The notes below the pieces were generated by a model. That model searched no databases, was not told where the DNA came from, and saw only the letters and a program-made list of their open reading frames with translations. The position numbers and the translations under genes are program-made. A stretch of 64,000 nt of DNA from Holophagales bacterium UBA5704 (GTDB lineage: Bacteria; Acidobacteriota; Thermoanaerobaculia; Multivoradales; UBA5704), in contig DIHE01000018.1 in the NCBI GenBank assembly GCA_002420005.1, forward strand, positions 20,967-84,966, given 5' to 3'. Positions 9,075 to 18,419 of this stretch are shown here, in pieces (within the stretch, counting starts at the first letter, position 1; each line of letters starts with the position of its first letter).

Positions 9075-12000
9075 CTAGCGGTAATACCCGGTGACGTCCA
9101 CCACCACGTGCACCTGGCCGGCGGTGGTGGAGCGGCTCTGGAGGTCGATCGCGCCGTCTTCAGACAGCTCGACGAGGCCGTAGGCGGAGCGCAGGGCTCC
9201 CGTGGTGAAGGTGAGGTTGGTGGTCTCCGGCAGCGGGCTGCCGGCGGGCCAGGCGACGAGGTCCCCGGGTCCGGTCGGGGCCACGACGGTGAGGTTGACC
9301 ACGAGGGCCCGGGCTTCGGGGGGGATGCCGCAGGTGCCGCTCGCGGTGATGGTGCGCCGCACGCCGTGGGTGAGCGCGGCGGCCGGCCGGGTGTCGGCGA
9401 GCCGGCAGAGGGGCACGGTGTAGAAGTCGAGAGGGCCGGCCAGGGCGGTCTTGGGGAGCGCCCACAGCTCGAAGCCGGCGACGGCGTCGGTGGCCGCGAA
9501 GTAGACGAGCGGTCCCAGGGGGAAAAAGCCCGCCGGGCTCGACGGTAGCGCACCCGGGGCGATGTCGGCGAGCCGGCGCGCCCAGGTGCCGTCCCCCGCC
9601 CAGGGCTCGACGCCGTGGACGCCGTCGGTGGCGGAGAAGATCATCGTGCCCCCCACCGCTGTGAGATCGCGCGGCAGACCGGATTCCGATCCCGGCAGCA
9701 GGTCGGCGGCGAGGACGGTGCCGGCCTCGGTTCCGTCCGAGACCCACAGCTCGCGGCCATGGACGCCGTCGTCGGCGGCGAAGAAGAGCCGGTCACCCGC
9801 CGCGGTGAGCCATCGCGGCTCCGCGCCGCGGGGACCGGGCCGGACGTCGCGCACCCGCCGGGTGCCGGCCGGCGTGCCGTCGGTCGCCCACAGCTCCTCG
9901 CCGTCCCCGTCCGCCGCCGGGAAGAAGAAGGTGGACCCGACGACGGCAAACCGTTCGTAGGTGGAGGAGACGATGGACGAGGCCGGCCCGGGGGCGATGT
10001 CGCGCAGGCGGAACGTGCCGGCCTCGGTGCCGTCGCTCACCCAGGGCTCGCGGCCGGAGGCTCCGTCGTCGGCTGCGAAGAACAGGCGCCGCTCCAGCGG
10101 CGTGAGGTGATCCGGGCTCGACGACGCGGGACCCGGCTGGATGTCGCGCACGCGCACCGTGCCGGCTTCGGTCCCGTCGCTCTTCCAGAGCTCGTTGTCG
10201 CCGCTGACCGCACCGGTGTAGGCCGTGAAGAAAAGGGTTTCCTTGGTGGCGGTGAGCTGGCCGGGTGCGGAGGAGGCGTTGCCGGGCCGCAGGTCCGCGA
10301 TCAGGGCGGTGCCGGGTGCCGTGCCGTCGGTCTTCCACAGCTCCTGACCTGAGGCGGGTGTGCTGCCGGTGAAGAAGACGGAGCCACCGATGCGCACCAT
10401 CGGCTGCCAGGCCTCGGGGCCGCCCGCAGCGAACAGAGGGGCCGTGCCGGCCGGTGTGCCATCGGTCTCCCAGAGAGCCCCGGTTGCGAAAAGGGCCCGG
10501 CCGTCACCAAGGTCCACCATCCCGCTGGCGTTGCCATGGACCGCGTCGTCCGGAATCACGTCGGCCAGGAGGACCGTCCCGGCGGCGGTGCCGTCGGTGA
10601 TCCATGGATTGAGGCCGGTGAGACCGTCCTCCGCCGGGAAGAAGAGCTGGCTGCCGAGCTTGCTCCAGGATGGGCCGTATGCCAGGGAACCTTCGAAGAA
10701 GTCCAGGACGTGGCTGGAGGTCTGGGTGTGGGGATCGAAGACGCGCCGGGTCCCGCCGAGTGATCCATTCGTCACCCAGAGGTCGGCCGAACCGTTCTCA
10801 TCGGCGGTCATGAAAAATACGTCGCCCCCGGCTTTCGTGAGGAAGGGAAAGCGTAAGGAATCCGGAATCGCCGCCGGGCTCATGGCGCTGATCTCGAAGG
10901 TGCCCGCCTCGCTGCCATCACTGACCCAGACCTCGGTTCCGCCGCCGTCGTCGGCGAAGAAAAGGAGGCGGTCCTGAAGCTCGCACAGGGGAGAGAAGAT
11001 CCACCAGGAGCTGGCCGTCCCCGGCCGGATGTCCTTGACCAGGCGCGTTCCGGCGGCGGTGCCGTCGGTCACCCACAGCTCGATGCCGAGCAGGGGATCG
11101 TAGGCGAAGAAAAAGAGGTGATCCCCGACGGCGGTGGGGTTTTGCGGAGTGGAGCCTTCCGGGCCCGGGTTGATGTCCGCGACCAGGGTGGTTCCCTCGG
11201 GCGTGCCGTCGGTGCGCCAGAGCTCGTTCCCCGTCGCGGGATCAGAGCCGGAGAAATAAACGGCCCCGTTCCATTCCGTCAGGAAGTAGGAGAACCCGTT
11301 GGAGCCTCCGGGGGCCGCATCGCGGAGCAGGACCGTGCCGTCAGTCGTGCCGTCCGAGGTCCACAGCTCCCGCCCGTGGAGGCCGTCCTCTGCGATGAAA
11401 AAGAGGCGCCCCCACGAGGTGAAGGCCGAGTATTTGAAAATGCTTGGGCCTTGATACATCTGAATCGAGCTTCCGGGCCCGGGGTTGATGTCCTTCAGCA
11501 GGCGGGTCCCCGACAGGGTCCCGTCGGTCAGCCAAGGCTCGCGGCCATGAACGCCGTCGTCGACGGTGAGAAACGTAAGGCCGCCCTGATGGAGAGTCGG
11601 CTCGGGGTCGGAGCCGGCCGGCCCGGGGTTCAGATCCGCCACCAGCAGCGTTCCTTCCTCCGTGCCGTCGGTCTTCCACAGCTCGCTCCCATGGACACCG
11701 TCGTCGGCGGAAAAAAAGGCGACCTCGCCGGCCGGCAGGAGCCACGCGGTCGTGGTTCCGTGGGACAGGCCGGCATGGACGTCGCGCACGAGAACCGTCC
11801 CGGCCGCGGTGCCGTCGGTGGACCACAGCTCGCTGCCATGGGCGCCATCCCGGGCGAAGAAGAGGATCCGGTCGCCGAATTGCCGGAAGATCATGGGCAA
11901 GGAGCTGCAGGCTCCCGGGCAGATGTCGCGCACCAAGGAGGCTCCGGCGGCCGAGCCGTCGGTCTTCCAGAGCTCGATGCCATGGATGCCGTCGTCCGAG

Positions 12001-12170
12001 GCGAAGAAGAACGCGCCGTCGAGTGCCGCGAAAAGGCCACCGAAGAGGGGGGCGAACGAGAAAGACTCCTGGCTCGTATTGAGGTCCGCCACCTGAAACG
12101 CCGGCTGGGCCACGGCCGCCGGGGTGAGGAGGAGGGCGAAGGCCCAGGGGGCGAGGATTCTTGGCTTCAC
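9075..12170 (-). CDS. Exported ELWxxDGT-repeat protein, paralog A
   Basis: 1031 residues from GTG 12170, chosen because AAGGAG lies six bases upstream and a signal peptide starts immediately (MKPRILAPWAFALLLTPAAVAQ). The mature protein holds about 17 copies of a ~55-60-residue repeat centred on E-L-W-x-x-D-G-T-x-x-G-T, each followed by a DL/DIxPG turn and an LFFxAxDGxHG strand, as expected of a beta-propeller-like surface protein. The C-terminal ~110 residues (CRLADTRP, GTCGIPPEARALVVNLTV, VHVVVDVTGYYR) form a module that recurs at the end of many exported proteins in related bacteria, perhaps as an anchoring or sorting domain. It is the second gene of a pair: its GTG overlaps the stop of paralog B (GTGA). 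Function is unknown; no catalytic residues are evident. Confidence 0.85.
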   Translation of the reverse strand: MKPRILAPWAFALLLTPAAVAQPAFQVADLNTSQESFSFAPLFGGLFAALDGAFFFASDDGIHGIELWKTDGSAAGASLVRDICPGACSSLPMIFRQFGDRILFFARDGAHGSELWSTDGTAAGTVLVRDVHAGLSHGTTTAWLLPAGEVAFFSADDGVHGSELWKTDGTEEGTLLVADLNPGPAGSDPEPTLHQGGLTFLTVDDGVHGREPWLTDGTLSGTRLLKDINPGPGSSIQMYQGPSIFKYSAFTSWGRLFFIAEDGLHGRELWTSDGTTDGTVLLRDAAPGGSNGFSYFLTEWNGAVYFSGSDPATGNELWRTDGTPEGTTLVADINPGPEGSTPQNPTAVGDHLFFFAYDPLLGIELWVTDGTAAGTRLVKDIRPGTASSWWIFSPLCELQDRLLFFADDGGGTEVWVSDGSEAGTFEISAMSPAAIPDSLRFPFLTKAGGDVFFMTADENGSADLWVTNGSLGGTRRVFDPHTQTSSHVLDFFEGSLAYGPSWSKLGSQLFFPAEDGLTGLNPWITDGTAAGTVLLADVIPDDAVHGNASGMVDLGDGRALFATGALWETDGTPAGTAPLFAAGGPEAWQPMVRIGGSVFFTGSTPASGQELWKTDGTAPGTALIADLRPGNASSAPGQLTATKETLFFTAYTGAVSGDNELWKSDGTEAGTVRVRDIQPGPASSSPDHLTPLERRLFFAADDGASGREPWVSDGTEAGTFRLRDIAPGPASSIVSSTYERFAVVGSTFFFPAADGDGEELWATDGTPAGTRRVRDVRPGPRGAEPRWLTAAGDRLFFAADDGVHGRELWVSDGTEAGTVLAADLLPGSESGLPRDLTAVGGTMIFSATDGVHGVEPWAGDGTWARRLADIAPGALPSSPAGFFPLGPLVYFAATDAVAGFELWALPKTALAGPLDFYTVPLCRLADTRPAAALTHGVRRTITASGTCGIPPEARALVVNLTVVAPTGPGDLVAWPAGSPLPETTNLTFTTGALRSAYGLVELSEDGAIDLQSRSTTAGQVHVVVDVTGYYR

Positions 12171-15100
12171 GGCGAGCTCCTTCGGGCGGCGGCTGTGGGG
12201 CCGGTGCCCCCACGGTAATACCCGGTGACGTCCACCACCACGTGCACCTGGCCGGCGGTGGTGGAGCGGCTCTGGAGGTCGATCGCGCCGTCTTCGGACA
12301 GCTCGACGAGGCCGTAGGCGGAGCGCAGGGCTCCCGCGGGGAAGGTGAGGTTGGTGGTCTCCGGCAGCGGGCTGCCGGCGGGCCAGGCGACGAGGTCCCC
12401 GGGGCCGGTGGGGGCCACGACGGTGAGGTTGACCACGAGGGCCCGGGCCTCGGGGGGGATGCCGCAGGTGCCGGTCGCGGATACGGTGCGCCGCACGCCG
12501 TGGGGGAGCGCGGTGGCCGGCCGGGTGTCGGCGAGCCGGCAGGGGGGCACGGTGTAGAAGTCGAGAGGGCCGGCCAGGGCGGTCTTGGGGAGAGCCCACA
12601 GCTCGAAGCCGGTGACGGCGTCGGTGGCGGCGAAATAAACGAGCGGTCCCAGAGGGAAGAAGCCCGCCGGGCTCGACGGCAACGCGCCCGGCGCGATGTC
12701 GGCGAGCCGGCGCGTCCAGGTACCGTCGCCGGCCCAGGGCTCGACGCCGTGGACGCCGTCGGTGGCGGAGAAGATCACCGTGCTCCCCACCGCCGCGAGG
12801 TCGCGCGGCAGGCCCGACGCCGATCCCGGCAGCAGATCGGCGGCGAGGAGGGTGCCGGCCTCGGTGCCGTCCGAGACCCACAGCTCACGGCCCTGGACGC
12901 CGTCGTCGGCGGCGAAGAAGAGCCGGTCGCCCGCCGCGGTGAGCCAGCGGGGCTCCGAGCCGAGCGGGCCGGGCCGGACGTCGCGCACCCGCCGGGTGCC
13001 CGCCGGCGTGCCGTCGGTCGCCCACAGCTCCTCGCCGGCCCCATCCGCCGCCGGGAAGAAGAAGGTGGACCCGACGACCGCAAACCTCTCATAGGTGGAG
13101 GAGACGATGGAGGAGTCCGGCCCGGGTGCGATGTCGCGCAGGCGGAACGTGCCGGCCTCGGTGCCGTCGCTCACCCAGGGCTCGCGGCCGGAGGTGCCGT
13201 CGTCGGCGGCGAAGAACAGGCGCCGCTCCAGCGGCGTGAGGTGATCCGGGCTCGATGATGCGAGACCTGGCTGGATGTCACGCACGCGCACCGTACCGGC
13301 TTGGGACCCGTCGCTCTTCCACAGCTCCTGGTCTCCGCCGACCGCATCGGTGTAGGCGGTGAAGAACAGGGTGTCCTTGGTGGCGGTGAGCTGGCCGGGT
13401 GCGGAGGAGGCGTTGCCGGGCCGCAGGTCGGTGATCAGGGCGGTGCCGGCTGCGGTGCCGTCGGTCTTCCACAGCTCGCTTCCGGTGGCGGGGGTGGAGC
13501 CGGAGAAGAACACGGCATCACCAAGCCGCTGCATCGGTTGCCACACCTCGGGGCCGCCTGCCGCGAACAGCGGGGCGGTGCCGGCCTGCGTGCCGTCGGT
13601 CTCCCAGAGGGTGCCGGGCGCGAAGAGGGCCCGGCCTGTCCCGAGGTCCACGAGAGGGCCGACGTTGAATGGCGATGTGTCGGCGGGGATGGCGTCGCCG
13701 AGCTGGAGCGTTCCGGCGGGGGAGCCGTCTGTAATCCACGGATTGTTACCGGTGATCCCATCGTCCGCCGCGAAGAAAAGCCGGCCGCCGAACCCTTTCC
13801 AGGCTTCGCTGTCCGCCAGGTTGCCGGAGAGGGGCTCGTGGTAGAAGGCGGAGGTTTGCGTCCGTGGATCTACGACGCGCCGGGTTCCCCCGGGAAGGCC
13901 GTTGGTGGCCCAGATGTCGACGTCCCCGGCGGCGTCTACGGCCATGAAATAGAACTGGTCTCCGATCCTCTGGAGATAGGGGCGGTACCAGGTCAGGGAG
14001 GCGTCCGGGCTCATGGTGCTGACCTGGACGGTTCCGGGCTCGCTGCCGTCGCTGGTCCAGACTTCGCCACCGTTCCCGTCGATGGCGAAGAAGAGGAGGC
14101 GCCCGTTGATTTCCTGCATCGGGAGATAAAAGGCCCAGGAGCCGTCGGTACCCGGCCGGATGTCCCTGACCAGAGCCGTTCCGGCCGCCGTGCCGTCGGT
14201 GGCCCAGAGCTCGTAGCCGTGCTGGGGATCGGAGGCATAGAAGAAGAGCCGGCCTCCGGCGGCCGTGAGGGTCAAAGGGTTGGACCCCTCCGCACCCGGG
14301 TTGATGTCGGCCACCCGCATCGTTCCCTGCGGCGTGCCGTCCGTGCGCCACAGCTCTTTGCCGGCGGCCGGGTCGCGACCGGTGTAATAGGCCGCTCCGG
14401 CCCATTCCGTCAAGGAATGGGCCGAGCCGCCGGTGGCCCCGGGCATCGCATCCTGGAGGAGGACCGTTCCGTGTTCCGTGCCGTCCGAGGCCCACAGCTC
14501 CTGGCCGTGCGTGCCGTCGTCCGCGACGAAGAGCAGAGGACCCCATGAAGTGGCCAGCCAGGTGGGGAACAGGGCCCAGCGGCTGGAAGGCTGAAGGGAG
14601 CCGGCGGGGCCGGGGTTGACGTCCTTCAGCAGACGGGTGCCTTCTACGGTCCCGTCGGTCAGCCAAGGCTCGCGGCCGTGGAGGCCGTCGTCCACCGAGA
14701 GCACCGCGAGGCCGTTCCAGGTGAGCGTCGGCTCGGGGGCCGAGCCGGCCGGCCCGGGGTTCAGGTCCGCAACCAACTGCGTCCCGCCCGGTGTGCCGTC
14801 GGTGACCCACAGCTCGGCACCATGAAGGCCGTCGTCGACGCCCAGGAAGGCACGGTCCCCGGCCGGGAGAATCCAGAAGCCCGCAGTGCTCCCCGCGAGG
14901 CCCGGGTGGACGTCGCGCACCAGCATCGTTCCTTCCAGGGTGCCGTCCGTCACCCACAGCTCGCTGCCGTGGGTGCCATCGTCGGCGTAGAAGAGCAGGC
15001 GGTCACCGAGGCGCTGCATCCCCACGGGACTGCCGCCGCAGGCTCCGGGGCAGATGTCCCGCACCATGGAGGCCCCCGCGACCGAGCCGTCGGTCTTCCA

Positions 15101-15331
15101 CAGCTCGATGCCGTGGATGCCGTCTTCGGCCGGGAAATAGAGCGCACCGTCGAGGGAGCCGAACGGGCCGCTCAGGAAGGTGGCGAACGAGAACGACTCC
15201 CGGCTCGTGTTGAGGTCCGCCACCTGAAACGCCGGCTGGGCCGTGGCTGCAGGGGTGAGGAGGAGGGCGAAGGCCCAGGGGGTGAGGCGGCGCAGACCCG
15301 CCTGCGAGGAGGGGCACCGGTGTGTGGACAT
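12167..15331 (-). CDS. Exported ELWxxDGT-repeat protein, paralog B
   Basis: 1054 residues from ATG 15331. The frame is open further upstream, but that extension would overlap the divergent VKOR gene and lacks a signal peptide. From this ATG the protein begins with a charged N-region and the hydrophobic stretch TPWAFALLLTPAATAQ. The Shine-Dalgarno is weak, so the exact start is less certain than in paralog A. Domain layout is the same as paralog A: signal peptide, ~17 ELWxxDGT repeats, and the CRLADTR...VDVTGYYR terminal module, here with 12 extra residues (GGTGPTAAARRSSP region) reading into the ribosome site of paralog A. Roughly the last 430 residues are almost identical to paralog A, whereas the first ~550 have clearly diverged, a pattern that suggests gene conversion. 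Confidence 0.85.
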   Translation of the reverse strand: MSTHRCPSSQAGLRRLTPWAFALLLTPAATAQPAFQVADLNTSRESFSFATFLSGPFGSLDGALYFPAEDGIHGIELWKTDGSVAGASMVRDICPGACGGSPVGMQRLGDRLLFYADDGTHGSELWVTDGTLEGTMLVRDVHPGLAGSTAGFWILPAGDRAFLGVDDGLHGAELWVTDGTPGGTQLVADLNPGPAGSAPEPTLTWNGLAVLSVDDGLHGREPWLTDGTVEGTRLLKDVNPGPAGSLQPSSRWALFPTWLATSWGPLLFVADDGTHGQELWASDGTEHGTVLLQDAMPGATGGSAHSLTEWAGAAYYTGRDPAAGKELWRTDGTPQGTMRVADINPGAEGSNPLTLTAAGGRLFFYASDPQHGYELWATDGTAAGTALVRDIRPGTDGSWAFYLPMQEINGRLLFFAIDGNGGEVWTSDGSEPGTVQVSTMSPDASLTWYRPYLQRIGDQFYFMAVDAAGDVDIWATNGLPGGTRRVVDPRTQTSAFYHEPLSGNLADSEAWKGFGGRLFFAADDGITGNNPWITDGSPAGTLQLGDAIPADTSPFNVGPLVDLGTGRALFAPGTLWETDGTQAGTAPLFAAGGPEVWQPMQRLGDAVFFSGSTPATGSELWKTDGTAAGTALITDLRPGNASSAPGQLTATKDTLFFTAYTDAVGGDQELWKSDGSQAGTVRVRDIQPGLASSSPDHLTPLERRLFFAADDGTSGREPWVSDGTEAGTFRLRDIAPGPDSSIVSSTYERFAVVGSTFFFPAADGAGEELWATDGTPAGTRRVRDVRPGPLGSEPRWLTAAGDRLFFAADDGVQGRELWVSDGTEAGTLLAADLLPGSASGLPRDLAAVGSTVIFSATDGVHGVEPWAGDGTWTRRLADIAPGALPSSPAGFFPLGPLVYFAATDAVTGFELWALPKTALAGPLDFYTVPPCRLADTRPATALPHGVRRTVSATGTCGIPPEARALVVNLTVVAPTGPGDLVAWPAGSPLPETTNLTFPAGALRSAYGLVELSEDGAIDLQSRSTTAGQVHVVVDVTGYYRGGTGPTAAARRSSP
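12177..12182 (-). promoter_or_regulatory. Ribosome binding site AAGGAG for paralog A
   Basis: AAGGAG six bases before GTG 12170. It lies inside the end of the paralog B gene and fixes the start of paralog A. Confidence 0.7.
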
Positions 15332-15456
15332 TTCATCTGGAAGTCTATCCCAATCCTCCAGGAAGCGCTGCACAGGAGGTGTGCGATCCGGTATCCTCGC
15401 TCCGCCGGGCCGGAGCGCTTTGCGCGGCTCGGGACGCCACGCACCGAGGAGGCGAC
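15332..15456. promoter_or_regulatory. Divergent intergenic region between repeat protein B and VKOR gene
   Basis: 125 bases between two genes reading outward, so both promoters must be here or nearby. The VKOR gene has GAGGAGG at 15447-15453 ahead of its ATG at 15457. I see no clear promoter hexamers. Confidence 0.4.
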
Positions 15457-16689
15457 ATGCGACGAGAGACCGCACCGGGTTGGGCCCTCCCTCTCCTGAT
15501 CCTGCTGGCGACGGCCGGCGCGTGGATCGGGTCGATGCTCACCAGCTACCACCTGTCCGCGGGCAAGGCGCCCTGGAAGGTGTTTCAGGCGGTGTGCGGG
15601 ACGGACGGCGGCGGCTGCTCGGAGGTGCTGGCGAGCCCGTGGGCGGTGCTGCCGGGCGGCATCCCCCTGGCTCTGGCCGGGGCGCTCTATTTCGGCGGGC
15701 TCGCGCTCTGGTACCTGGTCGTCGGTCTCGCCAACCGCCGCGGGCGCTTCTGGCACGCCCTGCCGCTCGCCGTCCAGGTGGCCGGCGCGATGGCGTCGAT
15801 CGTTCTCCTGACCGTCATGCTCACCCGGATCGGCGCTCTCTGCTGGTGGTGCACGCTCTCGCACCTGATCAACTTCGCCCTGCTCTTCGTCGCCTGGAAA
15901 GCCTGGCCGCGCGACGACGGCTACTCCAACGAGCCGGCCGTGCCGAGCGTCCGGCTCGGCCTGGCCGGCGTGCTGTTGATGGCCGCCCTGGTGCTTCTCG
16001 CCGGCCAGTGGCTGCTGGTGAAGCGGTCGGGCGTGATGGCCGAGGAGGCGAACCGCTATGCGCGGACCTTCTTCGAGGACGTCGATCTCCAGCGCTACCT
16101 CCACGAGCGCCAGACCGCCCGGGACCTCGCGGTGCGGCCGGACGATCCGATCCGCGGCGAGGCGGCGGCACCGCACACGCTGGTGGTGTTCAGCGATTTC
16201 CAGTGCCCGGGTTGCCGTGCCTTCGCGGAGTTTTCCGAGCGGGAGCTGATGCCGCGGTTCCCCGGCCGGCTGCGCATCGTCTACAAGCATTTTCCCTTGC
16301 AGCCGGAGTGCAATCCGGGCCTGGCGAAGACCGTCCACCCGCGGGCGTGCGAGGCGGCTTTCGCCGCCGAGGCGGCGCGCGAGCTGGGCGGCTCTCCCGC
16401 CTTCTGGAAGATGCATGACCTCCTCTTCGCCCGGCAGGCGACGCTGGAGACAGGTCCCTGGGCCGACCTGGCACGGCAGGCCGGGCTCGACGGCGCCGCG
16501 GTGGCCGACCGGGTGAGCCGGCGCGTGGCGCTCGATCGGGTCCTCGCGGATACGGCGCTCGGCCGGGACGTCCGCGTCGATCACACCCCGTTCCTGCTCC
16601 TCGACGGCCGCCCGGTGGACGACTGGAGCCGCATCGAGGTCTGGCAGGCCTTGGTGGGTGGGACCGAGGTGCGGCGGTTCGGTCAGTAG
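15457..16689 (+). CDS. VKOR-DsbA (thioredoxin-fold) fusion, disulfide-bond formation protein
   Basis: 410 residues from ATG 15457, preceded by GAGGAGG. Residues 1-190 are the vitamin-K-epoxide-reductase family: several membrane helices, the loop cysteine pair C47 and C54 followed by SEV, and the active-site C129-W-W-C132 in a transmembrane helix. From about 235 on there is a DsbA-like thioredoxin domain with FSDFQCPGC (C250, C253), the VYKHFPL motif and a cis-Pro region (DHTPFLLL). Such fusions oxidise secreted proteins and pass electrons to quinone, replacing DsbB plus DsbA. The neighbour at 16683-18116 is a cysteine-rich exported protein, a plausible client. The stop overlaps that convergent gene by 7 bases. 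Confidence 0.93.
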   Translation: MRRETAPGWALPLLILLATAGAWIGSMLTSYHLSAGKAPWKVFQAVCGTDGGGCSEVLASPWAVLPGGIPLALAGALYFGGLALWYLVVGLANRRGRFWHALPLAVQVAGAMASIVLLTVMLTRIGALCWWCTLSHLINFALLFVAWKAWPRDDGYSNEPAVPSVRLGLAGVLLMAALVLLAGQWLLVKRSGVMAEEANRYARTFFEDVDLQRYLHERQTARDLAVRPDDPIRGEAAAPHTLVVFSDFQCPGCRAFAEFSERELMPRFPGRLRIVYKHFPLQPECNPGLAKTVHPRACEAAFAAEAARELGGSPAFWKMHDLLFARQATLETGPWADLARQAGLDGAAVADRVSRRVALDRVLADTALGRDVRVDHTPFLLLDGRPVDDWSRIEVWQALVGGTEVRRFGQ

Positions 16690-18116
16690 CAACGGGCCGG
16701 GCACCAGTTGAGCGGACGCGTCAGGTGTTGCCGATAGTCCGAGGCGGCGCCGAAGGAGGCTCCGCTCCAGACGTTGTAGGTGCCATAGGGCGGCACGTCC
16801 CGGGCGTAGGAGGGGTAAGGGATGTAGGGATTGAGCCAGGTGTTGAGCTCTCCGGCGTTTTGAACCTTCAGGAAGACCTCGGTGACGATATCGCAGCGGT
16901 TGTCGCTGCAGTCGTCGGCGTCGGCATACCCTCCGTTGTTGCAGGCACTCTGGGTCGGGTACATGGCGTGCTTGCCTTCCGCGCACCAGACTCTCTGCAG
17001 AGTGGTGGTGCCAAAGTTCCCTTGCGACCTGAAGGAGGAGCTGTCACCGGTCGCCTGCCAATGGGCGGACATGAACTCTTTGATCAGGCGCCAGGGAGTG
17101 ACGTCATTTTGCGCGGCACCCCAGCTCACTCCCCAGTCTGCTCCATCGGTGTCCTTACGTGCCACCAGGACGGCGTAGACCTCGCTGTCGCCATTGTGAG
17201 CACCGCCCCAGGTATCGTCCCCCAGGTCCCAATTCCAGGCGATGCCGTAGCGGATCTCGATGCACTGGAAGGGCTCCACACAGTCGATCCCATTGCCGGG
17301 GCTATAGGGGTGTGCGACAAAGGGAATCCGTCCATTGGCCGAGTTGGAATACCCGGGAACGGACAGCCCGTAGAGCTGGCGGCGATCGCCGTAGGCGAGC
17401 CCTTCGTAGGTTCCGCAATGGAGGTTGAGCATGGGGAAGAACTTCTGTGCGAGCAGAAGCTCGAGAGGGTCTGGGAGCCCGTCCGCGTCGAAGTCTTCGG
17501 GCGCCGGAGCGCCGCGGTAGACGGTGACGAAGTCGGTCAGCGTGTTGCCGGCCGGCCAGGCATTGGCGTAGCACGTTCCGTTGTGGCGATAGGAGCGGTT
17601 GGTTACGGTGCGGTGGGTGGTTCCGCAGAGGCCGGCGCCATCCCAAGGCCGGCACTGGTAGGCATAGCCGTCGTAGGGGAGGTAGTACGACTCGGTGCCG
17701 TCGCAATTCGCACCGGTGAAATGGCTGATATAGGCGGCTTCGGCAGGGACGCAGCTTGCTTCTCCGCAATAGCTGTCGCCGCGGTAGACGGTGACGAACT
17801 CACTGAGGGTGTTTCCGTTCGGCCATGCGTTGGTATAGCAGGTTCCATTGTGGCGGTAGGAACGATTGGTGACGGTTCTCTGGGTGGTCCCACACAGGCC
17901 GGCCCCGTCCCACGGGCGGCATTGATAGGCGTAACCGTCGTAGGGGAGGTAGTAGGACTCGGTGCCGTCACAGCTCGCGCCGGTGAAATGGCTGATGTAT
18001 GCGCCTTGCGGCGAGACGCAGGTCGCCTCGCCGCAAGAGTCCGCCCGGCCGGCGGTGGCGCTCAGAACGAGAAGGGTGCCGAGGCAGGCGATCGCGTGAG
18101 TTGGATTGATTTTCAT
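16683..18116 (-). CDS. Secreted cysteine-rich protein with internal duplication; Vps62-like C-terminal half possible
   Basis: 477 residues from ATG 18116, preceded by AAGGAGG. Signal peptide 1-25 ends SATAGRA. Residues 26-113 and 114-202 are two copies of an ~88-residue unit that are over 85% identical by eye. Each has cysteines in CGEAxCV, GAxCDGTESYYLPYDGYAYQC, GAGLCGTT and RHNGTCY. The Cys/Tyr/Gly-rich pattern suggests a disulfide-stabilised extracellular binding module. Residue 207 starts DFDADGLPDP, an EF-hand/dockerin-like calcium motif. The remaining ~265 residues (ELLLAQKFFPML, IEIRYGIAWNWDLG, NGDSEVYAVLVAR) faintly resemble Vps62/DUF946-type proteins; I am not sure of that. Function is not known. 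The adjacent VKOR-DsbA fusion could make its disulfides. Confidence 0.75.
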   Translation of the reverse strand: MKINPTHAIACLGTLLVLSATAGRADSCGEATCVSPQGAYISHFTGASCDGTESYYLPYDGYAYQCRPWDGAGLCGTTQRTVTNRSYRHNGTCYTNAWPNGNTLSEFVTVYRGDSYCGEASCVPAEAAYISHFTGANCDGTESYYLPYDGYAYQCRPWDGAGLCGTTHRTVTNRSYRHNGTCYANAWPAGNTLTDFVTVYRGAPAPEDFDADGLPDPLELLLAQKFFPMLNLHCGTYEGLAYGDRRQLYGLSVPGYSNSANGRIPFVAHPYSPGNGIDCVEPFQCIEIRYGIAWNWDLGDDTWGGAHNGDSEVYAVLVARKDTDGADWGVSWGAAQNDVTPWRLIKEFMSAHWQATGDSSSFRSQGNFGTTTLQRVWCAEGKHAMYPTQSACNNGGYADADDCSDNRCDIVTEVFLKVQNAGELNTWLNPYIPYPSYARDVPPYGTYNVWSGASFGAASDYRQHLTRPLNWCPARCY

Positions 18117-18419
18117 CGTGGCCTCCTTGGAGGTTGGCTTCAGGGGCCGGGCCGGCCGAGCCGACCGATCCGGCTTCCGAGTCGGCCCAGGGGAGGGCCG
18201 AGCAACCCGGCGGGAGTCTGGCGGTGAGGCTTGGAGCAGTGCCGCCAAGCCGGCCGCACGGGCCTGTTCATCATAGGGTTTGCTGGTGGAAGAAGTTGCC
18301 ACCCTTAGAGGGGGGACTATCCTCTACAAGGGTGGGCGTGAGGGATTCGGCGCCTCCCGGGCGTTTGACCCTCTCCTGCGTCTCGACTAGTCTGGACACC
18401 GAATGGAAGGAGACTCGGC
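18117..18419. promoter_or_regulatory. Divergent intergenic region (303 bases)
   Basis: Separates the cysteine-rich protein gene (minus) and the amidase gene (plus). It holds a near-perfect hairpin at 18302-18332 and a GGAG about eight bases before the amidase ATG. No open frame here has a plausible start, and no promoter hexamers are convincing. Confidence 0.4.
18302..18332. repeat. Inverted repeat upstream of the amidase gene
   Basis: CCCTTAGAGG (18302-18311) pairs with CCTCTACAAGGG (18321-18332) with a two-base bulge and a nine-base loop. It lies about 88 bases before the amidase ATG with no following T-run. It could be an operator, a 5'-UTR stem, or a leftover terminator. Confidence 0.5.

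Noticed and set aside
12170..12881. Extending ELWxxDGT paralog A upstream to 12881
   Set aside because: The extension is out-of-frame nonsense across the conserved end of paralog B. The signal peptide and AAGGAG fix the start at 12170.
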